The notes: a model not told the origin generated them from the letters alone. A stretch of 64,000 nucleotides of DNA from Burkholderia cenocepacia (GCF_900446215.1 NZ_UAQZ01000017.1:248001-312000), one strand, 5' to 3'. Positions 50,769 through 60,458 are shown, numbered from the stretch's first letter. Made by a program: numbers and translations.

Positions 50769-51665
50769 ATGCGCTTCGACCTGACCGACCTGCGGCTCTT
50801 CCTGAACATCTGCGAAGCCGGCACGATCACGAGCGGCGCCGAGCGGACACACATCACGCTGCAGGCCGCGAGCGAGCGCATTCGCGGAATGGAGGACGAG
50901 CTCGGCGTGCCGCTGCTGCACCGGACCAAGTCGGGCGCACAGGCCACCGATGCGGGCCGTGCGCTCGAACACCACGCGCGCACCGTGCTGCAGCAGATCG
51001 ATCACATGCGCGGCGAACTGCAGCAATACGGCCAGGGACTGCGCGGCCATATCCGGCTGCTGTGCAACACCGCGTCGCTGAGCGAATACCTGCCCGACGC
51101 GCTGGCCGATTACCTGCCGCGCCATCCGAAGCTGTCGATCAGCGTCGAGGAGCGCTCGAGCCAGGAGATCGTCCATGCGATCCGCAACAAGACGGCCGAG
51201 GTCGGCATCGTCGCCGATTCGGTCGGACTCGGCGGGCTCGAGCAGAAGCCGTTCCGCGAAGACTGGCTGATCGTCGTCGTGCCGGCCGCGCATCCGCTCG
51301 CGTCGCGCGACAAGCTCGCGTTCGACGACATCGCCGGCGAGGACTTCATCGGCCTCACCGACGGCAGCGCGCTGCAGGTGCATCTCGCCGACCAGGCGCG
51401 CGCGCTCGGCAGGCGGATCCGCTATCGCGTGCAGTTGAAGAGCTTCGACGCGATCTGCCGCGTGATCGCGAGCGGCGTGGGCATCGGCATCGTGTCGCGG
51501 CATGCGGCCGAGCGCGCGATGCAGACGATGGACGTGCGGCTCGTCGAGTTGTCCGATCCGTGGAGCCACCGGAAACTGACGCTCTGCGCGCGATCGTTCG
51601 ACGCGCTGCCGAAGTACACGCGCGAGTTCGTCGCGTTCCTGTCCGGCGACGCCCCGCCGCAATGA
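50769..51665 (+). CDS. LysR-family transcriptional regulator
   Basis: 298 residues. The N-terminal domain reads MRFDLTDLRLFLNICEAGTITSGAERTHITLQAASERIRGMEDELG, then LLHRTKSGAQATDAGRALEHHA, and the effector domain starts at LRGHIRLLCNTASLSEYLP, a pattern of the CbbR/YbhD-type subgroup. It is followed on the same strand, 46 bases later, by the SnoaL-like gene, which may be cotranscribed or controlled by it. A divergent 36-residue membrane protein gene lies upstream. The effector is unknown. Confidence 0.88.
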   Translation: MRFDLTDLRLFLNICEAGTITSGAERTHITLQAASERIRGMEDELGVPLLHRTKSGAQATDAGRALEHHARTVLQQIDHMRGELQQYGQGLRGHIRLLCNTASLSEYLPDALADYLPRHPKLSISVEERSSQEIVHAIRNKTAEVGIVADSVGLGGLEQKPFREDWLIVVVPAAHPLASRDKLAFDDIAGEDFIGLTDGSALQVHLADQARALGRRIRYRVQLKSFDAICRVIASGVGIGIVSRHAAERAMQTMDVRLVELSDPWSHRKLTLCARSFDALPKYTREFVAFLSGDAPPQ

Positions 51666-51711
51666 CGCGCGTCCCGTTCGACCTGCCCCATCGACTGACG
51701 GAGACATGACC

Positions 51712-52098
51712 ATGACCGACACCGATCTCGCCACCCGCTATCGCGCGTATATCGACTGCCTGAACCGGCAGGACTGGTCGTCGCTCGGCGAGTACGTGTC
51801 CGACGACGTGATCCACAACGACCGGCCGCTCGGCCTCGCCGGTTACCGCGCGATGCTGGAACAGGACTTCCGCGACATTCCCGATCTCCGCTTCGACATC
51901 CGGCTGCTCGCATGCGAGCCGCCGCACGTCGCGTGCCGCCTTCGCTTCGCGTGTGCGCCGAAGGGAACGTTCATGGGGCTCGCCGTCGACGGCCGCAAGG
52001 TCACGTTCGCCGAGAACGTGTTCTACGAATTTCACGAAGGCAAGATCCGCCAGGTGTGGTCGGTGATCGACAAGGCGGCGATCGAGCAGCAGCTGTAG
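51712..52098 (+). CDS. SnoaL-like / ester cyclase-type protein
   Basis: 128 residues from MTDTDLATRYRAYIDCLNRQDW. The sequence follows the NTF2-like SnoaL pattern: an initial helix, WSSLGEYVSDDVIHNDRPLGLAGYRAMLEQDFRDIPDLRFDI, and a late sheet ending GKIRQVWSVIDKAAIEQQL. Many members bind small hydrophobic or polyketide ligands; some are cyclases, some have no known reaction. The ATG at 51712 is preferred over 51706 because GGAG then has eight-base spacing. It follows the LysR gene and is probably linked to it. Confidence 0.8.
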   Translation: MTDTDLATRYRAYIDCLNRQDWSSLGEYVSDDVIHNDRPLGLAGYRAMLEQDFRDIPDLRFDIRLLACEPPHVACRLRFACAPKGTFMGLAVDGRKVTFAENVFYEFHEGKIRQVWSVIDKAAIEQQL

Positions 52099-52181
52099 CG
52101 CGGTCGAAACGGCGGGTCGGCGCGCACGGCGGGCGGTGGCTGACAGCCCGCCGTGGCAGGTCGAACGTACTTCGATTCTTA

Positions 52182-52197
52182 TGGATAACGTTTTCTT
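52182..52197. promoter_or_regulatory. second, imperfect LacI-type operator
   Basis: TGGATAACGTTTTCTT differs at three of 16 positions from the perfect palindrome 232 bases downstream, keeping the central AACGTTTTC. It could be an auxiliary site for DNA looping. Confidence 0.5.
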
Positions 52198-52384
52198 TCT
52201 GAAGGCGTCGGAGACCCGCCTCCATCCGATGCGCTCGCCCGCCGCTTCAAAGCCCTTCGCGCGTGCAATGACAGCCCATACACGAAGAAAAATCCCCGAT
52301 ATTTTCGCGTAATTCCGATCTACCCTCCGCACCACTCCCTCCCGCCATTCGGGTTTCTACCGGCGCATCCGATGTGAAAGTTCA

Positions 52385-52413
52385 TTGACATCGCGTCGAT
52401 CGATGCCTAAATT
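52385..52413 (+). promoter_or_regulatory. sigma-70 promoter of the 720-residue lipoprotein gene
   Basis: A consensus TTGACA (52385-52390) and TAAATT (52408-52413) are separated by exactly 17 bases. The LacI-type palindrome begins at the next base and covers the start point. Confidence 0.75.
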
Positions 52414-52429
52414 TGGAAAACGTTTTCCA
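52414..52429. promoter_or_regulatory. LacI/GalR-family operator, perfect 16-bp palindrome
   Basis: TGGAAAACGTTTTCCA is a perfect palindrome with the central CG that LacI/GalR repressors recognise through their hinge helices. It overlaps the expected transcription start of the downstream lipoprotein gene. No LacI-family gene is in the window. Confidence 0.85.
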
Positions 52430-52608
52430 TTACTGGAGCGCGACGCCGGTGACGGCCCGCGCAGGGGGAACGCTTGCGCGCTCGATTTGTGATTCAGGCC
52501 GTCCGTCTTCAGGGATCAGGGTTGCAAGGCGGAGGCCGGGTACGGGCATCGTGCGCCGCATCGGCTACATGTGCCCGGCCTTCACCACTATTCAAAACTG
52601 GAGACACC

Positions 52609-54771
52609 ATGCATCCGCGCAGCAGATTCACGCTCGGCGCCGCGCTCGGCGCCCTTTCCGTCGTGTTCGTCAGCGCCTGCGGCGGCAACGACGTGACCGA
52701 TACGCCGCAGCCACCTCCTTCGTCCAGCACGCCCGCGCTCGCGGCGAACTCGCTGCAGGCGCTCGTCTACGGCGCGCCCGACACCAGCGTGCCGGCCGGC
52801 ACGAACATCCCGGTCACGATGATGGGCCAGATGCGCGCGCTGTTCGACCTGATCCGGAAATCGCCCGATTTCACGCAGGTCGTGATGGATCTCGGCGACG
52901 GCACGCCCGTCCACGTGCTCGACACGAATACCGGCGACAAATTCCTGCCCGGCAAGCTCGCGCTCGGCCTGTCGTACATCCTGATCGACATGAAGTCGAA
53001 GAACGACCCGCAATACGCAAGCTACCTCGCGACGTACCAGACGATCACGACCGCGATGATGGCGCAGTCGGGCAGCAACTACACGTATGCGAACACATCG
53101 TGGGGCGAGTACTACTACCTCGTCGCGCTGAACAACCTGAAGGCGCACGGGATGCTCAACGAAGTCTTCAGCGACGCGATGCTCGCGACGCTGCAGCAGC
53201 GGCTCACCTTCTGCGACATGTTCGGCCCCGATGCAAGCGGCAAGACCAGCACGTGCCCGGCCGCCGGCACGCCGATCGACATCGCGTCGCTCAACACCGC
53301 GCAGAACTACTATGCGGTGTCCTACGGCATTGCCGGGCTGCGCCAGAAGCTCGGCTGGAGCAGCCCGTCGTTCGCATCGAAGACCGACCCGGCGGTCGCG
53401 ACGATGAACGCGCGCGACGCACTGCTGTACACGCTGACGAACCACATTCGCAACGACTCGTCGGGCGGGTTCTCCGACGAAGCATCGAACACGCACACGA
53501 CCTACTACGACCAGGCGCGCTTCGACCGCTACAGCACGCTGCTGATCGGCGAAGTGGTCGAGCGCACGTTCGAGATGGGCAACGAAGCGAACCTCACGCC
53601 GGAGCTGAAGGGCTATCTGCGCAAATCGGTCGACCTGATCCTGCCGCAGCTGAACCCCGACGGCCAGGGCTTCAACTACGGCCGCTCGATCGGCCCGTAC
53701 GGCGATTCCGCGTTCATGGAGGTGCTGACGGCCGCGGCCAATGCCGGCGTGCTGACCGACCGGGAGAAACAGGTTGCGTACGCATTCATCTACCAGGCCG
53801 CGCGTCGTTTCGACACGTACTGGTACGACCCGTCGCTGCCGACGCCGTCGGTGAACATGTGGGTCAAGGGTCGCGGCACCGACACGTATCGCGGCAAGCC
53901 GCGCGTGATGGGCGAGAACTTCAGCCTGTTGCACCAGTACCTGTACGTGAACGCGTGGTGGAACAAGCTCGGCTTCGGCGGCCAGGCGCCGATGGCCGAT
54001 GCCGACTACCGCGCGTGGCTCGACGCGCTGCCGCGCTACACACTCACCTGGTACAACCAGCCGGGCGATGCCGCGCATCCGTACAGCGCCGCGCTGCTCA
54101 CCGTGCGCGACGGCCGTCGCGTGATCAACCTGAATCTCAGCCAGGCGCCCGACTACAACTCGTACACGCCGTATTATCCGGTGCCGTTCTCCGACAAGCT
54201 GATCTACGGCACGACCGACCTCGGCTATGCGCTGCTGGTGCCGCAGGTGACGTACAACGCGAAGACCTACATTCCGGTCACGTACTACAGGAACCTGAAC
54301 GTGCAGGAAAGCAACGGCCAGGTGATCGTGTCGTTCGATACGACGAAGTTCCGGCTCGCGTCGAAGAACGCCGCGTACACGACGGATCTCGACCTGCAGG
54401 TGCACACGGTGCTGACCTTCGCGCACGGCTCGGTCTCGCGCAGCGATACGCTGAGCTCGGGCACGCTCGCGGGCAACCTCGCGGTCGAGACGGATTTCAC
54501 GTCGTTCGCGGATTTCGCGTCGACGCAGGCCAATGGCGACGGCGTGTCGGTGACGTACGCGAACAGCGCCGCGACCGGCTATGCGGCATCCGGGTTCGAC
54601 ACCTGCGCGCTGTCCGCCTTCGACACGGTGAACGGCGCGACGAATCCGTTGTCGACGACGCCGGTCGGGCAACTGCATTCGAACTTCGCGTGCACGACGA
54701 AGCCGTTCGCACTCGGCGCGGGCGCGACCCGCACGGTCGGATGGACGCTGAAGTACGCCGACCCGGCGTGA
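52609..54771 (+). CDS. large lipoprotein of unknown function, possible carbohydrate-active enzyme
   Basis: 720 residues. A lipoprotein signal (LGALSVVFVSACGG) and a Pro/Ser linker lead into a long helical part (about residues 60-450) with aromatic-rich helix pairs (TSWGEYYYLVALNNLKAHG, TYYDQARFDRYSTLLIGEVVERTFEMG, GENFSLLHQYLYVNAWWNKLG) that looks like an alpha/alpha toroid, as in polysaccharide lyases. The last 250 residues are beta-rich (LTVRDGRRVINLNLSQ, SNGQVIVSFDTTKFRL). This arrangement fits the lyase/heparinase superfamilies, but no named family is recognised. A LacI-type promoter/operator upstream supports control by a sugar. Location is probably the outer membrane. Confidence 0.75.
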   Translation: MHPRSRFTLGAALGALSVVFVSACGGNDVTDTPQPPPSSSTPALAANSLQALVYGAPDTSVPAGTNIPVTMMGQMRALFDLIRKSPDFTQVVMDLGDGTPVHVLDTNTGDKFLPGKLALGLSYILIDMKSKNDPQYASYLATYQTITTAMMAQSGSNYTYANTSWGEYYYLVALNNLKAHGMLNEVFSDAMLATLQQRLTFCDMFGPDASGKTSTCPAAGTPIDIASLNTAQNYYAVSYGIAGLRQKLGWSSPSFASKTDPAVATMNARDALLYTLTNHIRNDSSGGFSDEASNTHTTYYDQARFDRYSTLLIGEVVERTFEMGNEANLTPELKGYLRKSVDLILPQLNPDGQGFNYGRSIGPYGDSAFMEVLTAAANAGVLTDREKQVAYAFIYQAARRFDTYWYDPSLPTPSVNMWVKGRGTDTYRGKPRVMGENFSLLHQYLYVNAWWNKLGFGGQAPMADADYRAWLDALPRYTLTWYNQPGDAAHPYSAALLTVRDGRRVINLNLSQAPDYNSYTPYYPVPFSDKLIYGTTDLGYALLVPQVTYNAKTYIPVTYYRNLNVQESNGQVIVSFDTTKFRLASKNAAYTTDLDLQVHTVLTFAHGSVSRSDTLSSGTLAGNLAVETDFTSFADFASTQANGDGVSVTYANSAATGYAASGFDTCALSAFDTVNGATNPLSTTPVGQLHSNFACTTKPFALGAGATRTVGWTLKYADPA

Positions 54772-54799
54772 GCGCGGCAAGCACCATCCCGTGACCGTT

Positions 54800-54830
54800 C
54801 CCGAAGCCGGTTGCCGAAACCGGCTTCGGG
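54800..54830 (+). terminator. hairpin between the lipoprotein gene and the convergent TauE/SafE gene
   Basis: A 13-bp perfect stem (CCCGAAGCCGGTT at 54800-54812 with its complement at 54818-54830) encloses a GCCGA loop. Only ATCATT follows, so it is a terminator without a clear T-run, placed 28 bases after the stop. Confidence 0.6.
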
Positions 54831-54855
54831 ATCATTCAGCATCCGGGGCGCACGT

Positions 54856-55596
54856 TCACCACCACCCCGACCCCGCCATATACGCGCCGAGCGCGATCAG
54901 CCCTACGAAGAAGCAGCGCTTGAACGTCTTCTCGCTCATCACGCGCCGCGCATATTGCCCGCCGGCCATCCCCGCCAGCGCGGGCACGAGCGCGAGCGCC
55001 GACACACCGAGATCGACCGTCTGCAGTGCGCCCGTCACGCGCAATTGCAGGCCGAGCACGATCGTCGACGCGGTAAACGACAGCCCGAGCGCCTGGATCA
55101 GATCGTCCTTCGACAACCGCAACGCCTGCAGGTACGGCACCGCCGGTACGACGAACACGCCGGTCGCGGCCGTCACGACGCCCGTCAGGTAGCCGACCAC
55201 GGCCGACAGCCATTTTTCGTGGCGCCCCGGCGCGGGCAGCCGCGCGGCCGCCAGCCCCCACAGCCCGTAAAGCACCAGCACCACGCCGAGCACCGCGTGC
55301 GTCCACGTGCTGCCGGCCGCGAGCGCCGGCAACCCGCCCGTCAGCGTGCCGACCGTCAGGCCCGCGAGCAGCGGCCACAGCCGGCGCAGCAGCGCGCCGA
55401 ACGACGGACCGAGCCACAACTGCCACACGTTGGTGATGAACGACGGCACGAGCAGCAGGCTCGCCGCGGCCGACGGCGGCATCGCGAGCGTCAGCAGCCC
55501 CATCGCGATCGTCGGCAGCCCGAGCCCGATCATGCCCTTCACCGCGCCGGCCAGCAGGAAGACCAGCACGATGATCGTCAGCGTATGAATTTGCAT
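54856..55596 (-). CDS. TauE/SafE-family (TSUP) anion exporter
   Basis: 246 residues from MQIHTLTIIVLVF, with about eight hydrophobic helices. The first repeat carries the TSUP motif GAVKGMIGLGLPTIAMGLLTLAMPP and the second the matching VVGYLTGVVTAATGVFVVPAVPYLQALRL. Members export or import sulfite, sulfoacetate or related organic anions across the inner membrane. An ATG nine bases upstream (55605) is an alternative start. The gene stands between a convergent lipoprotein gene and the aldo/keto reductase gene on the same strand, with no obvious partner enzyme. Confidence 0.87.
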   Translation of the reverse strand: MQIHTLTIIVLVFLLAGAVKGMIGLGLPTIAMGLLTLAMPPSAAASLLLVPSFITNVWQLWLGPSFGALLRRLWPLLAGLTVGTLTGGLPALAAGSTWTHAVLGVVLVLYGLWGLAAARLPAPGRHEKWLSAVVGYLTGVVTAATGVFVVPAVPYLQALRLSKDDLIQALGLSFTASTIVLGLQLRVTGALQTVDLGVSALALVPALAGMAGGQYARRVMSEKTFKRCFFVGLIALGAYMAGSGWW

Positions 55597-55727
55597 GGCA
55601 GGCATTCCGTCCGTTGAGTACGGCGCCGATGGTGCCTGCCCGCCATGCCGCCCGCCATCTGGTTTTGCCTGAGGCTGGCTCGGGCCCGCCCGCCGGGCCT
55701 GTCAGCCCGGCGATTCGACCCCGTGGA

Positions 55728-56729
55728 TCACCCCCGGCCCTGCTCGCTGTCGAGGTGGGCCATCTGAGCGGCCGGATAACGCTCGCCGGCAGCCGCCCCG
55801 GCGGGAACCGCCGCTTCGATGCGGATGAGATCATCGACCGTTAGTTGCAATTCAGTCGCCAGCAAACCGTCCTGCAGTTGCGAGCGCTTGCGGGCGCCGA
55901 CCAGCGGCACGATGTCGGTCCCGCGCGACAGCGCCCACGCGATCGCGACCTGCGCCGGATTGCTGCCTTTCTCGTCGGCGATCGCGCGTAGCGCGTCGAC
56001 GAGCGCGAGGTTGTGCGCGAGGTTTTCGCCCTGGAAACGCGGGCTCGCCGCGCGGAAGTCGCGCTCGCCCTGCCGCGCCGCGGTCCAACGGCCGCCCAGC
56101 AGCCCGCGCGACAGCACGCCGTAGGCCGTCACGCCAATGCCGAGCTCGCGGCATACGGGCAGGATCTCGGCCTCGATCCCGCGCGACAACAACGAGTATT
56201 CGATCTGCAGGTCGGCAATCGGCGCGACGGCCGCCGCGCGGCGGATCGTGTCCGCGCCGGCTTCCGACAGCCCGATATGGCGCACGTAGCCGGCCTTCAC
56301 GAGATCGGCGATCGCGCCGACCGTTTCCTCGATCGGCACCGCCGGATCGACGCGGGCCGGGCGATAAATGTCGAGGTAGTCGGTGCCGAGCCGCTTCAGC
56401 GAGTACGCGACGAAGTTCCGGATTGCCGCGGGCCGCGCGTCGTAGCCGGCAAACCCGCCGGCCGGATCGCGCAATGCGCCGAATTTCACGCTGATCCGCA
56501 CCTGGTCGCGGGTGCGGCCGCGCAGCGCGTCGCGAATCAGCATCTCGTTGTCGCCCATGCCGTAGAAGTCGCCGGTATCGAGCATCGTGATCCCGTGGTC
56601 GAGCGCCGCGTGCAGCGTCGCGATGCTTTCGTCGCGGTCGGCCGGCCCGTAGAAATCCGACATCCCCATGCAGCCGAGTGCGATCGCCGATACCTGCGGG
56701 CCCGTGCGGCCCAGTTGACGCCTGTCCAT
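55728..56729 (-). CDS. aldo/keto reductase (AKR13-like)
   Basis: 333 residues from [28 protein letters not shown]. The AKR catalytic set is visible: Asp and Tyr in [13 protein letters not shown], and Lys in RISVKFGAL; the position usually held by His reads YRPARVDP rather than a clear H, as is seen in part of this subgroup. NADPH-binding residues near the end are in [23 protein letters not shown] precedes the ATG. It is divergent from a LysR gene 141 bases away, which is the probable regulator. Substrate unknown. Confidence 0.88.
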   Translation of the reverse strand: MDRRQLGRTGPQVSAIALGCMGMSDFYGPADRDESIATLHAALDHGITMLDTGDFYGMGDNEMLIRDALRGRTRDQVRISVKFGALRDPAGGFAGYDARPAAIRNFVAYSLKRLGTDYLDIYRPARVDPAVPIEETVGAIADLVKAGYVRHIGLSEAGADTIRRAAAVAPIADLQIEYSLLSRGIEAEILPVCRELGIGVTAYGVLSRGLLGGRWTAARQGERDFRAASPRFQGENLAHNLALVDALRAIADEKGSNPAQVAIAWALSRGTDIVPLVGARKRSQLQDGLLATELQLTVDDLIRIEAAVPAGAAAGERYPAAQMAHLDSEQGRG

Positions 56730-56870
56730 GTCCGTTTCCTTCAAATGGTGAGTGGATGAAACGGATTCTGGACGCGCGACGCCGCGCGATAAACGCGAAA
56801 CGCTCCACCAAACCATTCGACGCTGATTAACAATGGAGCCTGGTTTCCTCCCGCCAAGGTTCTCGCCCGC

Positions 56871-57782
56871 ATGGATCATCTGCAAGCAATGCGCATCTTC
56901 GCGCGCGTCGCCCATCTCGGCAGCTTCACGAAGGCGGCCGAGCAGCTCCAGTTGCCGCGCCCGACGGTCAGCAACGCCGTCCAGTATCTGGAAAAACACC
57001 TGAAGATCCGGCTGCTGCAACGCACGACGCGACGCGTCGCGCTGACCGCCGAGGGCGCGACCTACTACGAACGCTGCGTGCGGTTGCTGGCCGATCTCGA
57101 CGACGCCGAAACGCTGTTCGAGGATGCCGGCGCGTCGCCGCGCGGCGTGATCCGCGTCGACCTGCCCGAACGGTTCGCGCTGAACCAGGTGATTCCGGCG
57201 CTGCCGGATTTCCACGCGCGCTACCCCGACCTGCGCGTCGCGATCAGCACGACCGACCGCTTCGTCGATCTCGTCGCGGACGGCATCGACTGCGCGGTGC
57301 GGGTCGGCGCGCTGTCCGACACGTCGCTCGTCGCGCGGCGCGTCGGCGAGATGGCCCAGATCAATTGCGCGTCGCCCGCCTATCTCGCGCGCCACGGCAC
57401 GCCGCGCTCGCCGGACGATCTGCCGGACCACGTCGCGGTCGGCTATTTCTCGAGCCGCACGGGCCGCGAGCTGGACTGGGAATATGCGGACATGGATTCA
57501 GGCGAGATGCATACGGTGAAGATGCACAGCGTCGTGTCGGTCAACAGTTCGCAAGCGTATCTCGCGTGCTGCCTCGCGGGCCTCGGGCTGATCCAGGCGC
57601 CGCGCGACGGGCTCGCGCCGCTGCTCGCCGACGGCTCGCTGGTCGAGGTGCTGCCGGAATGGCGTGCCGGGCCGCTGCCCGTATCGGTGGTGTTTCCGAC
57701 CGGCCGGCATCTCGCGCCGCGCGTGCGGATCTTCGTCGACTGGCTCGCGGAAACGCTCGGCGGCCTGCGCCGGGCGGACTGA
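56871..57782 (+). CDS. LysR-family transcriptional regulator, CrgA-like
   Basis: 303 residues. The N-terminal helix-turn-helix is [44 protein letters not shown], followed by [22 protein letters not shown]; the effector domain starts at [20 protein letters not shown]. This is the pattern of the large CrgA-type group. It is divergent from the aldo/keto reductase gene and probably controls it. A GC-rich hairpin follows the stop at 57791-57818. Confidence 0.9.
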   Translation: MDHLQAMRIFARVAHLGSFTKAAEQLQLPRPTVSNAVQYLEKHLKIRLLQRTTRRVALTAEGATYYERCVRLLADLDDAETLFEDAGASPRGVIRVDLPERFALNQVIPALPDFHARYPDLRVAISTTDRFVDLVADGIDCAVRVGALSDTSLVARRVGEMAQINCASPAYLARHGTPRSPDDLPDHVAVGYFSSRTGRELDWEYADMDSGEMHTVKMHSVVSVNSSQAYLACCLAGLGLIQAPRDGLAPLLADGSLVEVLPEWRAGPLPVSVVFPTGRHLAPRVRIFVDWLAETLGGLRRAD

Positions 57783-57790
57783 CGACGGTC

Positions 57791-57818
57791 GTGCCGGGGG
57801 CCGTGCGCCCCGGCACGA
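57791..57818. terminator. hairpin between convergent LysR and porin genes
   Basis: The arms CGTGCCGGGG and CCCCGGCACG (57791-57800 and 57809-57818) form a 10-bp stem with an eight-base loop. It lies between two convergent stops and may serve both, although neither side has a strong T-run. Confidence 0.55.
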
Positions 57819-57825
57819 CACCCGG

Positions 57826-58980
57826 TCAGAACTTGTGACGAATCGCGGCGCGCACCGAGAACTGGTTCGCCGATGCCGACGGGCCATCCGTCCCGACGAC
57901 ATAGCCGCCGTCGGCCGCCGTGCCCGTCTTGTCGCCGGCCACCTTCTGCCAAGCACCCTGCAGGTACACGTCGGTGCGCTTCGACAGGCTGTAGTCGGCC
58001 ATCAGGCCGACCGTGTGGTACTTCGGCTTGAACGAGCCGGCCGCCGCATCGTACTTGCCGTCCGTGTACACGTACTGCGCGCCGAGATAGAAATCGGGCG
58101 TGAGCTGGTACTTGCCGTTGACCTCGAAATTCTGGAACTTCGTCGCGGTCAGCCCGAGGCCGGCGAACGTCGACGCCGGCAGGTAGACCGTCGATACCGG
58201 GTTCTTCACGTCGGTCTTCGTATAGACGAAGCCGACCGTGGCCGGGCCGAACGTGTAGTTGACGCCGCCGCCGAAGATGCGCAGCCGGTCGGCGACGAAG
58301 TTCGCGTCGTCGGCCGCGATCGCGCCCGCGCTGCCGATGCCCGGGTTGTTCGCCTGCAGGTACGCGGCCGCGACCTGCAGCCCGGCCAGCGAATACTGCG
58401 CGCCGATGCTGTACTGGCGGTTGTTCGAGAAGCCCGTGCTGTTGCTGAAGCTGTACGTGCCGCCGAACGTCAGGCCGTTCCAGTCGGCGCTCGCGTACTT
58501 GACCGTGTTGTTGACGCGGAACGAGTTGTCCGTGTTGTCGTTGTCGAACGGGTGCGAGAACAGCGTGCCGCCCCAGTTGCCGTTCGCGGTCAGCGGTGCG
58601 AGATAGTCGACGACGGAATCGTACTGGCGGCCGAACGTCAGCGTACCGAAGCGCGATTCGGACAGCCCGACGAACGCCTGACGGCCGAACATGCGGCCGC
58701 CCTGGCCGAGCCGGCCGTTGTTCACGTCGAACCCGTTTTCCAGCGTGAATATCGCCTTCAGCCCGCCGCCCAGATCCTCGCTGCCCTTCAGGCCCCACCG
58801 GCTGCCCTGCGCATACCCGCTCGCGAGCTGGTAATTCGTCTTTCCGACCCCATTGACGTTGACGTTGTTCGTGTAATTGAAGCCTTCGTCGATCAGGCCG
58901 TACAGCGTCACGCTGGTCTCGGCAAAGGCCGGCGCGGCGAAGGCAGCGAGCGCGGCGGCAAAAATGACGTGCTTCTTCAT
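57826..58980 (-). CDS. outer-membrane trimeric porin, Burkholderia OpcP/OmpC type
   Basis: 384 residues. A signal peptide (MKKHVIFAAALAAFAAPAFA) precedes a beta barrel that starts with the family phrase ETSVTLYGLIDEGFNYTNN and GSRWGLKGSEDLGGGLKAIFTLENGF, continues with RQAFVGLSESRFGTLTFGRQYD, and ends VRAAIRHKF with the C-terminal Phe needed for Bam assembly. Alternating hydrophobic strands and Gly/Asn turns run throughout. It forms a general diffusion channel for small solutes. It is one of several porins expected in the genus; selectivity cannot be inferred. GGAGATCC lies upstream of the start. Confidence 0.93.
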   Translation of the reverse strand: MKKHVIFAAALAAFAAPAFAETSVTLYGLIDEGFNYTNNVNVNGVGKTNYQLASGYAQGSRWGLKGSEDLGGGLKAIFTLENGFDVNNGRLGQGGRMFGRQAFVGLSESRFGTLTFGRQYDSVVDYLAPLTANGNWGGTLFSHPFDNDNTDNSFRVNNTVKYASADWNGLTFGGTYSFSNSTGFSNNRQYSIGAQYSLAGLQVAAAYLQANNPGIGSAGAIAADDANFVADRLRIFGGGVNYTFGPATVGFVYTKTDVKNPVSTVYLPASTFAGLGLTATKFQNFEVNGKYQLTPDFYLGAQYVYTDGKYDAAAGSFKPKYHTVGLMADYSLSKRTDVYLQGAWQKVAGDKTGTAADGGYVVGTDGPSASANQFSVRAAIRHKF

Positions 58981-59360
58981 GACGGATCTCCGGAGCCGAG
59001 GGCCGGGCAGGCCGAGCGCCCGGCGAATGTTGGTCTGTTGTATGTGTGGCCCGCAGGGCGGACGACGCGGTGTGCGGCCGCGTGAGGACAAAATGGTGTC
59101 ACGTCGGAAACCGTCCGTCCATCGGGTGCGGGTCGTCGCATGCAAAGCGTTGCGCTCGCCCAACTGCGCCGTTGCGCGGACAGCCTGACCGGGCTTATCG
59201 GCAGCGGCAGGCCGGCCCGCCATCCGCGTAAACCCGGCAGGCGTCGCTTCGATGGCACAATGCGCATCCGTTCGCCATTTCTTCACGAAGTCATGCTTCA
59301 CCCCGATTCATGCGCGGCGCGTGCCGGCCGTGCACGCGGCCCGCGCCGGAAGGCGCTCCG
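58981..59360. other. 380-base divergent intergenic region
   Basis: Separates the porin gene from the OpgC-like gene and must hold both promoters. The frames crossing it are shadows. No palindrome or small gene was seen. Confidence 0.35.
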
Positions 59361-60458
59361 ATGACCGCGCCGGCCCGGGCCGGCCGCTACGCCGAGCTCG
59401 ATTTCTTCCGCGGCCTCGTGCTGCTCGTCATCGTCGTCGACCACATCGGCGGCAGCATCCTGTCGCGCGTCACGCTGCACGCGTACGCGCTGTGCGACGC
59501 GGCCGAGGTGTTCGTGTTCCTCGGCGGCTTCGCGACCGCCATTGCGTACAACTCGCTCGCCGAGCGGCACGACGAGGCCGCCGCACGCCAGCGCTTCATC
59601 CGGCGGGCGTTCGAGATCTACCGCGCGTTCCTCGTGACGGCCGGCCTGATGCTGCTGATTACCGCCGCGTTGAATGCGTTCGCGATCGACGGCCCGAACA
59701 TGCCGACCAACGATCTCGACGGGCTGCTGCACAAGCCGCTCGCCGCGCTGCGCGACATCCTGCTGTTCCGCCGCCAGCCGTACCTCGCGTCGGTGCTGCC
59801 GATGTACGCGTTCTTCGCGCTGCTCGTCCCGCTCGCGCTGCCGCTCGCCCGCACGCAGCCGTGGCTGATGCTCGCGTTCAGCGGATCGCTGTGGTACGCG
59901 GCGCCGCACGTCGCGCGCTTCTTGCCGACCGTCGAAGGCGCGCCGTGGGACTTCAACCCGTTCGCGTGGCAGTTCCTGTTCGTGCTCGGCGTGATCGCGC
60001 GCTGCCAGCCGGTCTACCAGACGCTCGCGCCCCGGCCGCAGGGCTGGCTGCTGACGGCCGCGTCGCTCGCGATCGTCGCGGCCGGCGCGTACTACCGGCT
60101 GCGCATCGAGCCGTTCCCGACCGATCCGTCGATCAAGCAGAATCTCGGCGCGCTGCGGCTCGTGAACTTCCTCGCGATCGCGTGGCTCGCCGCCAAGCTC
60201 GTGCACCTCGGCTGGATGAAGAAGGTCGCGCACGCGATGCCGTGGATCGGCACGATCGGCCGGCAGGGGCTGCTGTGCTTCGTCGCGGGCACCGGCATCT
60301 CGCTCGCGGTCGATTCGCTGCTCTACCAGGCGACCGAAGGCTATCTCGACGTGCCGCTCGGCCTGACCGCCGACGCCGTCGCGATGGGGCTGCTGTATCT
60401 CGTCGCCAAGCTCTACGGGCCGCTCGTCGCGCGGCTGCCGTTCCGTTCGCGGCCATGA
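59361..60458 (+). CDS. OpgC-domain membrane protein (acyltransferase-like)
   Basis: 365 residues with about ten hydrophobic helices. The N-terminal RYAELDFFRGLVLLVIVVDHIGGSILSRVTLHAYALCDAAEVFVFLGGF matches the OpgC C-terminal-type domain (DFxRGL, DH, EvFVFLsGf). OpgC transfers succinyl groups to periplasmic glucans in Rhodobacter; related membrane acyltransferases modify other envelope glycans. It starts at the ATG at 59361 (MTAPARAGRYAEL). A secreted esterase gene follows after 61 bases and may act on the same glycan, adding and removing acyl groups; this pairing is inference. Confidence 0.85.
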   Translation: MTAPARAGRYAELDFFRGLVLLVIVVDHIGGSILSRVTLHAYALCDAAEVFVFLGGFATAIAYNSLAERHDEAAARQRFIRRAFEIYRAFLVTAGLMLLITAALNAFAIDGPNMPTNDLDGLLHKPLAALRDILLFRRQPYLASVLPMYAFFALLVPLALPLARTQPWLMLAFSGSLWYAAPHVARFLPTVEGAPWDFNPFAWQFLFVLGVIARCQPVYQTLAPRPQGWLLTAASLAIVAAGAYYRLRIEPFPTDPSIKQNLGALRLVNFLAIAWLAAKLVHLGWMKKVAHAMPWIGTIGRQGLLCFVAGTGISLAVDSLLYQATEGYLDVPLGLTADAVAMGLLYLVAKLYGPLVARLPFRSRP

